Origin: Pelobates cultripes
Lineage: Eukaryota > Chordata > Amphibia > Anura > Pelobatidae
DNA: 64,000 bases
Assembly (NCBI GenBank): GCA_933207985.1
Contig: OW240921.1
Location: 113,973,941-114,037,940, forward strand
Direction: 5' to 3'
A program made the translations under genes and the position numbers. The stretch's first letter is position 1; each line of letters opens with the position of its first letter. The notes under the pieces were generated by a model. The model was not told the origin of the DNA and did no database searches. It worked only from the letters and a program-made list of their open reading frames with translations. Below are positions 22,621-34,690 of the stretch, piece after piece.

Positions 22621-23262
22621 GTGGCTTTCTAATTAGGCGGTTTAGGCGGCCGCCTAAGTCCTCGCGCTGGCTGGAGCCTCACAGCCACCTAAACTGCCTG
22701 TGGGCAGACTGTGTCGGGTCCTCGGTCAGTGACTTGCCCGGTATGCCGCCAGGTATGAGGCCCCTCCTGGCTGCCCAGCCAGCCACCACAGACACAGGTC
22801 TGCAGCTCCGCAGTGAGCAGAGCTGCAGACCATGTGTCTCGCAAGAACTGGCCAATCAGAGCATTGCCACAGATTACCATGGCAATGCTCTGACATCTCG
22901 CGAGATTACATGGTCTGCAGCTCAGCCTCACCACCCTCAGCCTCACCACCCTTAGCATCCCCACTACCCTCAGCTTCACCACCCTCAGCCTCACCACCCA
23001 CCCCCACCACCCCTCAGCCTCCCCACCACCCACCACCCTCAGCCTCACCAACCCACCACCACCCTCAGCCTCTCCACCACCCTCGGCCTCACGACTGCCT
23101 ACCAGCCTCACCAACCCCCCACAAGCCTCACCACCACCCTCAGCCTCACCACCCCCCACCAGCCTCACCACCACCCTCAGCCTCACCACCACTCTCAGCC
23201 TCCTCAGCCTCCCCACCACCCTCAGCATCACCACCCCCTACCAGAGAAGTAGAGAAACCCTA
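22618..23262. repeat. Hairpin plus CCTCACCACCCTCAG minisatellite
   Basis: Bases 22825-22925 form a hairpin with ~45 bp arms (GAGCTGCAGACCATGT...ACATGGTCTGCAGCTC), with a CTCGCGAG motif in one arm. Bases 22920-23245 are degenerate 13-16 bp units of TCAGCCTCACCACCC. The Pro/Ser/His-rich and Arg/Val/Gly-rich ORFs across it are repeat artefacts. It directly abuts the hAT transposase fragment and may be that element's noncoding end. Confidence 0.75.
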
Positions 23263-23271
23263 AGCTCAATT

Positions 23272-23990
23272 TCAGTCAAAGTGAAGAGCAGGGTACCCCA
23301 ATTTGGGCAGATTGAATTTAAGAAAGGCAATCTGCTCCATGAGATGAGGTGACATTTGTGAGAGCTGTAGATTCAGCATCTTACTGGTTACCGAAAACAC
23401 TCGTTCACTTGGGACAGTGGTTGGCAGACATGATAGCAGCTCCTGCACAACAAATGAGAGTGCAGGCCACACACTCTTCTTCTCATCCCAATAGCTAATA
23501 GGGTCAACATTAGGGGGCAAAGGAGTTTCAGAGAGGTACACTCTGACCAATTCTGAGGCAGTACTCTCTTTTCTGCTGCTAGCACTCTCAGTGGGTCTAA
23601 TTATATCCTCATGCAACTCTTCCCAAAATGCAGCTGCTCCACTCATTTGTGTGGTGGTGTAGCACCACTGCCAATGCATCTGCTAGAAGTAGCAGACATC
23701 TCAGTCTCCTGCTGAACTACTCCATCAGACAGCATTCCCCTCATTTGCTGCCAGTCACACAGCCTCTGGATCAATTTCTCCCTCCAAGTTGTTAGGCTAT
23801 TGCATCTGAGTGCAAGCTTTCCCTTAATCCTTGGGTCACACAAGCAAGCTAGCATCAGTTCAGGAGAATTATCACTTCGCTCACGTAGGCAAGCTTTAAG
23901 CTGATCATTCAGCCTCCTGACCAGAGTTACTACATCAGGATGTAGATGGTCACCTTGAACAACCTCTTGGTGTTCAAGAAATACACCCAT
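23272..23990 (-). pseudogene. hAT transposase C-terminal fragment
   Basis: On the minus strand the translation starts at 23990 (LVRRLNDQLKACL..., LACLCDPRIKGKL) and, after a frameshift near 23640, continues SAAAFWEELHEDI... DPISYWDEKKSVWPALSFVVQELLSCLPTTVPSERVFSVTS...LSPH-like...FLKFNLPKLGY. The W-D-E-K...P...SERVFS...FLK pattern is the hAT dimerisation domain (ZBED-like clade). The BED finger and the first catalytic residues are absent and the frame is broken, so it is inactive. It ends at a TGA-type stop at 23272. Confidence 0.85.
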
Positions 23991-24024
23991 CTTATTTTGT
24001 AAATCCCCACTAAAGCACTCACCA

Positions 24025-24228
24025 TTGGATAAGCTCCTACAGCATCATGTCACATGATTGAGCTGATTATCAAAATGAAAATCAGTTGACTCCCAAACCG
24101 ATTGTGAGAGAAAATGTGGAATGGTTGTTGAGGGAAGATACAATAGGCCTGATTTACTAAATGGCAGCCTGAGGTTTCTCAATTAAATGCCCAGGGAGAG
24201 ATTTTAGGTTTGCAAGATACATTGTTGG
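24025..24228. other. Left edge of unit C
   Basis: Contains one unit of the CATCATGTCA repeat found at 994-1190, then about 110 bp without recognised content. Homology to unit A begins at 24229. Confidence 0.5.
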
Positions 24229-24701
24229 TACTCTGCAAACCATGGTAAGGGTCCCTGGGGCAGAGCATTTGGAGAGCAGGGTGGGTCAGTGCTCCAATAG
24301 CACTAGTTGCTATATAACAGCCAGACCAGGACTTTTATGTGAACTAACTGATACTCACCTGTAGCTGGTCAATTAGCAGGCAGGCTTTTAAAAGAAGGGA
24401 TGCAGAGTGAGGGAGAAAGAGCCAGAGGAATGGTGTGTTTTGCAGCTATATCTTGTTATTGTCAATTGGTAAGAGGGAAAGCCACCCAATTCCAGATAGT
24501 AATTACTCTGTTTAGTAAGTGCTCAAACAAGAGCAAGTAATTTTGTTTTGTTTATTTTATTTTGGAGCATCTGTATATTTTGCACCGAATAAATCAGAAA
24601 AACTGAGCTGAATGTGTCCTGGACTTTGATTACCCTAGAAGGCTGTGGTTACCATAAGATCTGGGACAAAATCCTACCTGTGAAAGAGGTGGTTTGTTAC
24701 A
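24229..24701 (+). repeat. Solo-LTR-like repeat, copy in unit C
   Basis: Same 473 bp block as at 519-993, with TATATAA near 24311 and AATAAA near 24589. The first bases read TGGTACTC instead of TGTACTC. Its position before the same flank as in unit A shows it was already present before the A/C duplication. Confidence 0.45.
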
Positions 24702-25007
24702 CCATCTATGATGCAGCACATACCATTGGATAAGCCCCTATAGCATCATGTCATAGGAGTGAGCTGATTGGACAAATGAAAATCAGCTCACTCCCTTAAC
24801 CCTCCTCTCTTTTTCATACAAGGCATCCAAATGAACGAATACACAAATTGAGGCAAATAAGTTCATTCGTTCATTTGTTTCTACTATTCCCATATGCTAA
24901 AGCAATACATTGAAAATGCACGAACAGTTGATACAAATTCACAAATGATTTGTTCGTTAAGTGCACGAACGTTGTTCGGCTCACTTCTATTATTATAATA
25001 CGTGCAT

Positions 25008-27395
25008 ACTAGTGTGTTGAATGTAGCTGTTCACATCCACTGGCTTAAAGAATGTTTTAGTTTTAATTTGTTGATTTTCGTTATATATTGTGAGGTCCAG
25101 AAAATTGATGTCTCTATTACTTGTTTCTGAAGTTAGACGTATACCCCATTTATTAGAATTAAGTGTGTTGATGAAATTGTGGAGGGATTCCTCTCCCCCC
25201 TTCCAAATCATAATGAGGGTATCTATGTATCTTAAAACATTCTTTAAGCCAGTGGACATGAACAGCTACATTCAACACACTAGCTGTCATTTCAGTCCCT
25301 GGTTAAATAATGTACCTGGTAGCCAGCTAATATAGAATGAAAAGAAATTGCACTGATGAATGCACCTTTCTAGAACAGAGTCAGAAGGTTATAGAAGATT
25401 TTAAGGAAAGTGGGTATGGAGAGGAGATTTGAAATGAAGCTATAAGGAAAGTAGAAAAATTAGAAAGAACAGAAATTTTAAAATATAAAGATAATAAAGA
25501 TATTAAAGAAATATTTAATGTCCCATTTATATGTCAATATTCAGGAGTACATAATTATAAAGTATGTAACATCATTAAGAAATATTGGCCCATACTTAGG
25601 GATGATCCTATTTTAAATGAAATTTTAACTGATGTACCAAAAATAATACATAAAGGGGTCCCTAATCTTAGAAGAATTTTAGTGAATAATGTTTTAGATG
25701 AACCAAAAAGACAGGAAAATTACTTTTTAAATCAACAGCAAGGCTTTTTTAGATGTGGTTATTACAACACATGTATTAGAACAGAAAATAAAAAACAACA
25801 TATTAAAGATTTTATTGTAAATAACACTACGTATAAAATAAAGGAAGGTATTACGTGTAGCTCTAAAAATGTTGTGTATATGCTCACCTGTACGTGTGGT
25901 TTACATTATATAGGACGTACAACGAGACCTTTACATACACGTATAGGTGAACATGTTTATAACAAAAAAAGAAAATATGCGTTGCATCAGGTGTCGGCAC
26001 ATTTTACACAATATCACCAGGCCGACCCTACACAATTAAGTTTTATAGGAATCCAACAAATACAGAAAACTTGGAGAGGTGGAGACTTTAATGAAAAAAT
26101 AGGAAGGGCTGAAATGCAGTGGATTTTTGAATTAAATACTATGATTCCACATGGCCTAAATAATGATTTTGAAATTTGTCATTTTTTAAGAAATTAGGTA
26201 ACATATTAAACTATTCTATTTACATTATAATTAAAATATATATATATATATACATATGTTACAATTATATTAATTTTCATTCACTCCACCTCTCTACGTC
26301 TTCCTTTTTCCTTTTTGAAAAATATGGTCTTTTTTAATATTTTGTGTATGATTTTTAAAATGTTTTTCCATATATATATATTCTTTAGAACAAGCAAAGC
26401 CTCCTTTATTTGAAATATATATATTTTATACATACATATTTTTTAATTGGGCACTGATATGAACACAAGTTTTTACACTGGATATCTTTACTTTCCTTCT
26501 TTTTCTTTTATTAGCTATATGGATATATATATATATATATGTATTTTTAACTATTTACTCGAAAAATTGTGATGTATTTATGATATGCTAATCATTTGTC
26601 CTCCTTTTTCCTTCCATTTAAGTCAATATTGTTTTTAATTCATTATCAGGATGTGATATACTCCTAGACATGTTGTCAACTTTTATATGTAAATGTTTTT
26701 TATAGTTCATTTATATGTAATTTGCAATTTTGATATATACTTGTTGTGGTAATATCCCATGATTGTTATATGCTACTGTCACTTTAATAAGATATTATTA
26801 ATGAACAATCCCTGTTTTAGATATATAAATAGTTTGATATATGCACTTAGTAACATATTTTTGTCTCTGTTTTTAATTGAGAACACGTATGGGGAGGAGC
26901 CTACAGACCACGGAGTTTGAAGCAGTTTCTCTGGAGATTGGTATCATACAGCTACACTTTATCCAGCCGAACAAGGCGAACGCTCAACAGTGCTGCCGGC
27001 CACCCTGCTATTTCAAAGTGTGTAGTGAGTAGACAGAGTCTGTCATACTCACCATCATATCCAGTAAGGGGCTAACCACCCTTTCTTTCTCACCACTTTT
27101 TATTCTTATTTATGTATTTTAATTCTGCATGTGGCAGATAATAAATCATTGTCATTTTTCCTATTGGAGCCTCTCAAGCTAATTATTGTATAGATGACTC
27201 TCAATTTATAAACAGTTGTATATTTAAATATTTGTATTTTTATACAAACTATTTGCACTATTATTGTGTTCACCCTTCTCTCCTATATATACCACCATTT
27301 ATTGGAAGAACCTCCATTCATCAGAGTAGTTTGTATACATTTTTTATTTACTGTCTCTCAGTGGTATTTTGCTCCACTCACTACTACACATCATG
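25008..27395 (+). mobile_element. Penelope-like element, 5'-inverted and truncated
   Basis: The insertion point is visible by comparing with unit A at 1364. The first ~250 bp (25010-25259) lie inverted and encode, on the minus strand, reverse transcriptase residues LRYIDTLIMIWKGGEES...INFLDLTI. Plus-strand sequence then resumes (KTFFKPVDMNSYIQ...) through RRILVNN to a GIY-YIG endonuclease domain: VVYMLTCTCGLHYIGRTTRPLHTRIGEH, GRAEMQWIFELNTMIPHGLN, stop at 26197. The RT fingers and most of the palm are missing. The 3' part to ~27395 is AT-rich noncoding. It is absent from unit A, so it inserted after the A/C duplication. Confidence 0.85.
25682..26197 (+). pseudogene. GIY-YIG endonuclease part of the Penelope-like element
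   Basis: 171 uninterrupted codons. Cysteine-rich linker FFRCGYYNTCIR...ITCSSKN, then VYMLTCTCGLHYIGRT (GIY-YIG-like core), RTTRPLHTRIGEH and C-terminal PHGLNNDFEICHFLRN. Length and order match the C-terminal third of a Penelope-like polyprotein. It is open but separated from its RT, so it is classed as a fragment. Confidence 0.85.
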
Positions 27396-27655
27396 GAAGA
27401 ATTTAGTTGGATGCCCATTTGTTTGTTCATTCATTCGTTTCTCTAGCCATTCGTTATTCGGTATTTGTACGAATGGACAAAAAATGCAGATTTTCGTACG
27501 AATACGAATGCCCAATTCTAGTAAAAACATTGAATAGTTGCATGCTTTTTGAGCAGAGAGACTAAACTGAGCCAACCCTCAGCTCGGAAAGTGACTTATA
27601 GCTATTACTATGTTTTTTTCTTGTTGAAAAAGGGTCTGTCCACTACTGTGTTGTG
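27396..27655. repeat. Right part of foldback repeat and 3' flank, unit C
   Basis: Continues the repeat split by the Penelope-like insertion (matches 1692-1820), then 27540-27680 matches the 3' flank of NNMT-like genes (16660-16960 near copy B; 1830-1975 in unit A), including the AGCAAGCA-TTAGGAA motif. Confidence 0.65.
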
Positions 27656-27679
27656 CAAGTGTCAGTAGCAAGCACTAGG

Positions 27680-30251
27680 AAATTAACCCCTTAGTGACCC
27701 AACAGCTTTTCAATTTTCTAACTGTTTGGGATCAGGGCTGTTTTTACATTTCCACGGTATTTGTGTTTAGCTGTAATTTAATTAAATTAAATTAAACTAA
27801 ATTAAATGTAATTTGCCTCTTACTAATTTACTGTATCCACACAGTATTTTGAACTTTGACCCCCAAAATCTTTTACGCATCTACAACCGCCAAAAAACAC
27901 CCATGCTAAATAGTTTCTAATTTTTGTCCTGAGTTTAGAAACATGTTCTTAGCTTTTTTGGAACGTTATAGGGCTATAAGTACAAGTGGCACTTTGCTAT
28001 TTTTTAAAAATTAACGCACGTTACATTAGAACACTGATATCTGTCAGGAATCCCTGAATAACCTTTCAAATGTATATATTTTTTAAAAGACAACAACCTA
28101 AGGTATTAAACTTGGGGTATTTTGACTCTTTTCATGCAACCATTTTACCACCAATCAATGCCAAATTTAAACAAACAAAAAAATTAATTGGTGATTTTTT
28201 TGACACACATAGCAATTTAAGAACACATGCACTGAGAATGTTAAGGGTTACTGCCAAAGAACACCCCAATATGTGTTCAGCAACATCTCCTGAGTACAGT
28301 GATACCACCAATGTATAGGTGTGTCGGGTTCTCTGGGGGCTAAAAGACCTTATTTGGAGGGTATGCAGTTTTCCAACTTGGATTTTTCACAGCTGGTCAT
28401 CATGAACCCATGTCCTATTTGGGACATTTTTGAAGCCGGCCAATGTAAATTACACCCATCAAACCATATATTTTTGAAAGGTAGACAAGTCTGGATATTC
28501 AATATGGGGTATGTACAGTCTTTTTTAGTAGCCACTTAGTCACAAACACTGGCCAAATTTTGCATTTATATTTGTTTGTGTGTTAAAAATGCAAAAATCA
28601 ATTATGAACGCTAACTTTGGCCAGTGTTTTTGACTAAGTGGCTACTAAAAAAGACAGAACATTCACCATTTGCAATACCTTGGGTCGTCTTCTTTTGGAA
28701 ATGGTATGCCATCAACGGGGTAATTCTCATTCCTGGGCCACCATACGCTCTCAAAGGCAGCTTAAACAATCTGGCAAATTTCAAAGTGAAAAAAGGGCCT
28801 TATATTTGACCCTGTAACTTTTAAAAACACTATAAAACCTGTACATGGGGGGTACTGTTATACTAGGAAGACTCAGCTGAAAACAAATATTAGTGTTTCA
28901 AAACAGTAAAACGTGTTACAACAATGAATGTGCTGTTTGTGTGTGAAAAATGCAAAAAACATAAATTTCACTGACAATATATTTGCGATATGTTTTACTG
29001 TTTTAAAACACTGATATTTGTGTTCAGCGAAGTCTACCAAGTACAACAGTACCCTCCATGTCTTGGAAAGTTACAGGGTTAAATATAGTTGTTACGGTAC
29101 CATCAGCATGAAATGTACAAACCGCCGTTTAGTGAATGCTGCCCGTTCGCAATAATGCTGGCTGCAAGCGTGTCCAATACAACCATGCGAACCGCCAGCA
29201 AGGGAACACTCCAACTCCCGAACGGTATCCGTACGGTCACTTCCCTCCACGAGCTTCAAGCTCACGAACCGCCAATATCAGCCGAACGCCGGTATTTCCC
29301 AAGCGGCTGATAATTCCAAATAGCAGTCTCTAGTCGCCGGTAATAAAATCCCCCCAATAACGAGACCAAGCTCCGCATTGAGGGTAAAACACAAACTGAG
29401 TTTACTGTGGGCTACCTGCCCGTATTTATGAGGGTCTCCCACTTGGTGGACACTCCCCTAGGGGACCAAATGGGAGACTGGAATAGCAGATGGACATATG
29501 GCATTTCAGGACATACAGTCACACAATATTCCCAGCATGCATCACAGTTTCCTCCCCTCTGCCCAGGAGTTAATTGAGAAGTAATTCAATTATCTCCCAG
29601 AGCAGAGGCAAATCACCATTTTAAATACAAATCATAAAACACATAAAAATACATAACTTTATAACTGCCGAACATTTCTCATTCGTGTCCGTTTTCAGTT
29701 CCATGAATTTAGTACCGAACACCGCTGGTCTTTCGCATGGTTTAAAATGGCCGCCGCCTCGTGGTCGACATACGAATGATGACCACCCTGTATTCGGTTT
29801 TAATTGAGAAGTGTCTGCGGTTAACCGCAACGTTCTAATTGGGATCAATAGGTTAACCAGCAGCACACTTCTCTTCTGGGTGGCCGTCCGTTCGACAGTT
29901 CTGTTCGGTAACAAAGTCAATTCACTTAAATCCAGGCATAAGAATGGGTGAGTTCGTGAAACAAGCAAACAGATGAATCCAGCAATCTTAGTTCATACGG
30001 ATGGGTCTGTCACAATAGTGCTAGCAAAGTAAATTCTCTGGACTTTCTGACTGGGTTGTCAGACAGGTCCCCCAAATTGCAATCAATAAAATTACTTGAT
30101 TATGTAAAAATATTACATAAGTATGCATGTAGATCTTAAATATATATACATATTTATTTATTTGATGTCTATGTGTATACTTATGAAATGAGATATGAAA
30201 TTATGTATATGGATATATGTATATTTTGTATTAATTTTTTATTTATATATA

Positions 30252-30287
<36 letters not shown>

Positions 30288-30370
30288 CATTCTAAGTGTA
30301 TTTTGTATTTTGATATATATATATATATATATATATTAATATCAAAATAAAGTTAGAATAAAATTACATA
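27680..30370. repeat. ~1.9 kb noncoding repeat, unit C copy
   Basis: Same sequence as 1975-3840, interrupted by the solo LTR at 29090-30014. It contains the TAGTAGCCACTTAGTC inverted arms and two (TA)n runs near 30258-30284 and 30315-30336. It occupies the place of exon 3 in this gene copy. Confidence 0.55.
29090..30014 (+). mobile_element. Solo LTR, TSD ATAGT
   Basis: A 925 bp block with ends TGTTACGG and TCTGTCACA is flanked by 5-bp direct repeats ATAGT (29085-29089, 30015-30019). Unit A has the uninterrupted site (AAATATAGTGCTAGC near 3395-3409). It is GC-richer and richer in CG dinucleotides than its surroundings. No gag or pol. Inserted after the A/C duplication. Confidence 0.87.
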
Positions 30371-32446
30371 TATATATAATTTTTTTTAATTGTTTTAATT
30401 AGTTTTAAATTTTTTTAAATTTATTTTTAAATCATTTATTTTTTATAATAATATATATACAATATATATAGTTATTATATCTATTATATACATACGTGTG
30501 TAAGTTTGGAATTTGCCTGCCCCGCTGCGTAAGGTGAGATTAAAAGGGGCACATATGAATTGGATCACAGCTGACCTCATCCAAATGTACTGGCTCTATG
30601 AACGATCACTGTGCATATAGACAATGACGAAATATATGCACATAACAAACAAAATTGGCCAAAGCCCAATATTTCTGTGAAAATCTGAACATTAACCTAT
30701 CAAACCCTAGAAACTTTTGAAAAGTCATAAATAAATTACATACTCCCCCAATCCACTTCCAACCCTACAGTGTCAAAGTAGAAAACCAAACCTGCAACTT
30801 CCCTTAGATCTAGCAAATGCCTTTAACAAGGTCGGATGCTCCACTATCCTGATTGCCAAGCTAATAAATGACACTCATCCTGAAACTACAAATGTGGATC
30901 AGGCCCCACTAAATATGCAAAGACCCAATAGAGCAAAGTTACATTTTAGACCTGTACCTATTACTTTCATTAAGAAACACCTTAATAATCTAAAAATGAA
31001 AAAACAGTCTGGACCTGATCAAATCCCAGCAATGCTGTTGAAGCTGAGTGCGCCAGCAATTGCTAAACCTGTCACAACCCTCATTAACGAATCCTTGGTG
31101 ACTGGATACGTACCCAAACTTTGGAAGACTGCGAGAGTAGTGCCTATCCATAAAAGTGGTGACACTACTTTTGTTTCTATCGCCCAATATCATTGTCCCA
31201 GTATTGTCAAAAATCTTAGAAAAATGCGTCCATACGCAACTATGTGAGTATTACCAACAATCTAATTACCTGACCCTTGATCAATCAAGTTTTTTGCCCA
31301 AATCACTCCACTACAACTGCCCTCTTAAAAGTTTGGAATGACATTAAAACTGGCATGGAATAAGGAGACCTAACTGGAGCTATTTTCCTTGATTTTGCAA
31401 AGGTCTTTGACACAGTAGGCCACGACATTCTACTGCACAAACTAAAAAATTCAGGTATTGGTGATTGTCCGCTAACAATATGGTTTCGATCATATGTTTC
31501 AGATTGCTCACAATGTGTGTCCATTTCTGACAGTGACTCCGTGCCTCTCCCAGTCACATGTTGTGTTTCCTAAGGTTCCATTCTCGGCCCCCTACTATTC
31601 ACATTATTTATAAATGATATGCAAATCCTCAAATGTACACATGTATGCAGATGACACGGTAATCTATGCAAGCAAATCCAATCTACCGCAGCTTCAGGTT
31701 GTGCTCCAAGACCAGTTTACAGAGGTAAAAAACAAACTCTTCCTAAACACTGACAAAACTGTCACAATGATCTTTGGAAGAGTAAAAAAAGGAAGGTGTG
31801 TCGGGTGCTCACTTCAAAACAGAGAGAATAGATAAGCAGCAATAACCAATGCAAGGATTCCCAGCCTTGTAAGGAAACAATATGAAAGAAAGGAAGGAAA
31901 CTGCGCTCTAAATTAATTTTACATACATACACTTGGTGTCCCTTAGTTGGTATGAGTAATATATCCTCAAAAAAAAAAACACAAAAAGGGAAATATAATA
32001 GTGCAATATGCTATAACAAGTTAGAAACGGAAATGGTGTGTAAAACAGAGGTATTTTAAACTCACATTTGGTAGAGCTAATCAGGAGCTCTACCTTAACT
32101 TGCACGGACGGTACAATCCCCGTCTCAGGATAGAAGGTTCGACTTTTCAATACTCCATTGGTGTAGTGGCATAGATAAAATGGAAACAGAAAAGAGAAAC
32201 TCCAATAGTGTAGCAATTCTGATTCCAAATGTAGAAAAAATAAATAAAAGTTGTTGTACTCACATTTGTCAGAGCAGACAACTTGCTCTAGTGTATAAGG
32301 CTTGCAGTGGTATAATCCCCACTGAAGGATATATAGTACCAGGAAGTAATGAGGAAGATAAATAAAATAAAGTAGTATATCACTTTAAAATTATTTAATA
32401 ATAACAAGTAATAGCTGTATAAAAAACAAAAGGGCTATAAGAAATA

Positions 32447-32487
32447 ACACTTTACGCGTTTCGCCAGTTCGGCTTCATCAGAAGTGT
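32447..32487 (-). ncRNA. Hammerhead ribozyme, type I, complete core
   Basis: On the minus strand from 32487: ACACTT (helix I, 5' side), CTGATGA, one extra A, GCC-loop-GGC (helix II), GAAA, CGCG, T, then A (cleavage nucleotide, 32453) and AAGTGT (helix I, 3' side). ACACTT and AAGTGT are perfectly complementary over 6 bp. All invariant core bases are present. Helix III is only A-U plus C-G within a self-complementary ACGCGT, a design known to cleave as a dimer in Penelope-like elements and retrozymes. Predicted cut lies between 32453 and 32452. Confidence 0.88.
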
Positions 32488-32571
32488 AAAACAGATGTCC
32501 TCAAGTTCGTCCTTTATATATGAAACTCACATGAGTAGGGATGGCTTCCTGGTGTATCATGGAACGCACAC

Positions 32572-32666
32572 GGCAAAAAACCGGGAGCGACGCGGCGTCC
32601 ACGTGTGTATAGATAGTGGGTATCTATACACACGTGGATGCCGCGTCGCTCCCGGTTTTTTGCCAT
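32572..32666. repeat. Near-perfect 44-bp-arm palindrome
   Basis: Arms run from GGCAAAAAACCGGGAGCGAC to its complement around a 5-base loop, with essentially one mismatch. GC- and CpG-rich within an AT-rich region. It lies inside the ribozyme-bearing element, likely the junction of inverted terminal repeats of a further small element. Confidence 0.85.
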
Positions 32667-33704
32667 AGCATATTGTTATAGCATATTGCACTATTATATT
32701 TCCCTTTTTGTGTATTTTTTTTTTTTTGAGGATATATTACTCATACCAACTAAGGGACACCAAGTGTATGTATGTAAAATTAATTTAGAGCGCAGTTTCC
32801 TTCCTTTCTTTCATCTTTGGAAGAGTGCCTAAATTACACATATTACACAATTCCCACCTATCCATCAAAACAAAATCAAATAGCACACTGACCGCAGTCC
32901 ACTCTTTCAAATACTTGTGTGTGTTGTTAGACCCCAATCTATCTTTTGGCCTGCACATATAAAAACTTGCATCTAAACTTTATCCAAAACTAGGTGCCCT
33001 GTACAGAAACAAATCCTGCCTAGCCCTACAGTAAAAGGAAAAGATTGTACAGCAAATGCTGATGCCAATCATTGATTATGGGGATGTAGTATATGCACCT
33101 GAACCGCAAACCTACCTTATTAAACTTAATACATTGTATAACTCGTTCTGCCGCTTTGTGCTACAATGTTATTACAGGATCCACCATTGTGACATGCTAA
33201 AAGAACTAAACTGGCTGTCGCTGGAATCCAGACGCACCCTTCATCTTTCCAGCCTTGTGTTTAAGAGCTTTTCTGGGAAGCTTCCACTCTTCCTGAGCAG
33301 AAAGCTCTCCCTGGCTGTTCCCACCTCCTATAACCTCTGATCCAGTACCAGCACTTTATTTAGTCTACCTCAATAAAAAAAGAAAGCGTCTCAATCCTGC
33401 TTTTCCTACAGAGCACCGCATTTATGGAATGACCTCCCGCAAACTTTCAAATCTTCCCCAAGCCCTTTAAGAGATCCCTTTCTACATACCACAAAACATA
33501 ATGCACCTGTCATGGTTGATTATATATTTCCTACATATTCTATGTTAAATTTTGTATTTATTGTGTATTAATATTGTTTTTGTATTTTATTGTACCCTAT
33601 TGTATCAATGCAATGTTTTGTGGACCCAGGACATACTTAAAAACAAGAGAAATCTCAATGTATCTTTCCTGGTAAAATATTTTATAAATAAATAAATAAA
33701 TAAA

Positions 33705-34690
33705 TATTCAAAACATGTGTATGTATATATTTAGGTAAAAATATTTCTGCCTATATTGATGACCTGGGTTAAAACCTGGGTGCAAGTAGTGCATTAATGA
33801 CATACATATATATACATACTTATCTAAATCTATGTCCCAAATGTGGAAGTTGATGTATGGTGTCTTGATTAATTTGGTACTAATTTATACCACCTGTGAG
33901 AGATTCCTTTAACACTTACATAGTTGGGGATTTTATTATTGTTACTTTCATTTTATTTTTATATTTTACATTGTTATTATTTTATTTTTTTAAATCTTTT
34001 TTAAATTTATTTATTTTTTTACATTCCACCTTTTTTCTGCACACAGAAAATGTGAGTTTTCATTACTTTGATAAACTATTCCTGCAAGTTTTGTTTGGTG
34101 AGATTGTAAAATGTATTGCTATGGAGCTCTGTAGTACACTCATACACACTGCACATTGCTGATTGTATTATTTCTGTGGAGCTTTGGGATACACTCATAC
34201 ACACCATGATTTACGTTTAGAGTTTTATTGCTTGGGATCTCTGCGATACATTCATGCATACTGTGGTGATTTGTCATTAATGTTTGATCTGGGCTGCAGC
34301 TCCTGGTGTCTTTGGAACCTGGAAATCTAAAAATGTCCCTGTGACAGACACTTCCTAAACAAGTTGAGTTTTTGACCTATGTTGGGCAGAGCAAAGTCAC
34401 CTAACCTGAAAGAGGTGCATGATACATGAAGAAAAATAATTTCTGAGCTTTCCACTACTATTACTGAGACTGATATTAGGATTTCCAAAATATCCACCTC
34501 TTTATTCAATATTACAAAAACATAATAATTAGGCACAAATGAGTATGTAAAAATAAACACACTTAATAAACACTGTATATCAAAAGAAGCTGGACACATT
34601 TTGCGTCTCCCCTGAAGACAATGGCTCTTTAACAGGATCGCACAGTTCAGACATAATTTTACTGACAATTTATAGTAGGACTTTGCATCC
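33705..34690 (-). other. Intron 2 remnant of copy C
   Basis: Matches 18950-20265, the middle of intron 2 in copy B (shared TATTTCTGCCTATATTGATG and GGAGCTCTGTAGTACACTC motifs). Unit A lacks it. It shows copy C kept more of the ancestral gene than copy A, although exon 3 is missing. No exon seen. Confidence 0.7.

Larger units (their letters stand above)
31784..32812 (-). mobile_element. Nonautonomous Penelope-like/retrozyme-like element with 14-bp TSD
   Basis: A 14-bp direct repeat ATCTTTGGAAGAGT (31770-31783, 32813-32826) shows the precise insertion into the L2-like RT ORF. The element has inverted terminal repeats of ~120 bp (31884-31995 with 32690-32812), two internally repeated ~80 bp segments (32069-32170, 32262-32345), a hammerhead ribozyme (32447-32487) and a 44-bp-arm palindrome (32572-32666). 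It has no open reading frame of note. Ribozyme plus inverted ends plus no coding sequence fits a nonautonomous Penelope-derived or retrozyme-like element. Confidence 0.75.
30480..33704 (+). mobile_element. L2-like LINE, reverse transcriptase part, with a nested insertion
   Basis: From 30895 the translation reads KKQSGPDQIPAMLLKL, TGYVPKLWKTARVVPIHKSGD, SKILEK-like, then in shifted frames DFAKVFDTVGHDILL, CMYADDTVIYASKSNL (the F/Y-ADD RT motif) and KTVTMIFG. After the nested insertion it continues MLMPIIDYGDVVYAP, LNWLSLESRRTLHLSSLVFKSF and LWNDLPQTF. Many stops and frameshifts. The 3' end is an ATAAATAAATAAAT tail at 33683-33704, typical of L2-type elements. The endonuclease end is missing. 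Confidence 0.85.

Noticed and set aside
22689..23263. Pro/Ser-rich and Arg/Gly/Val-rich ORFs over the CCTCACCACC array
   Set aside because: Repeat artefacts on both strands.
27232..27575. ORFs of ~100 and 63 codons
   Set aside because: They span the junction between the Penelope-like 3' end and the foldback repeat; no similarity and no splice signals.
29089..29968. ORFs inside the 925 bp block
   Set aside because: The block is bounded by TG...CA ends and a 5-bp duplication and is a solo LTR; the ORFs are chance.
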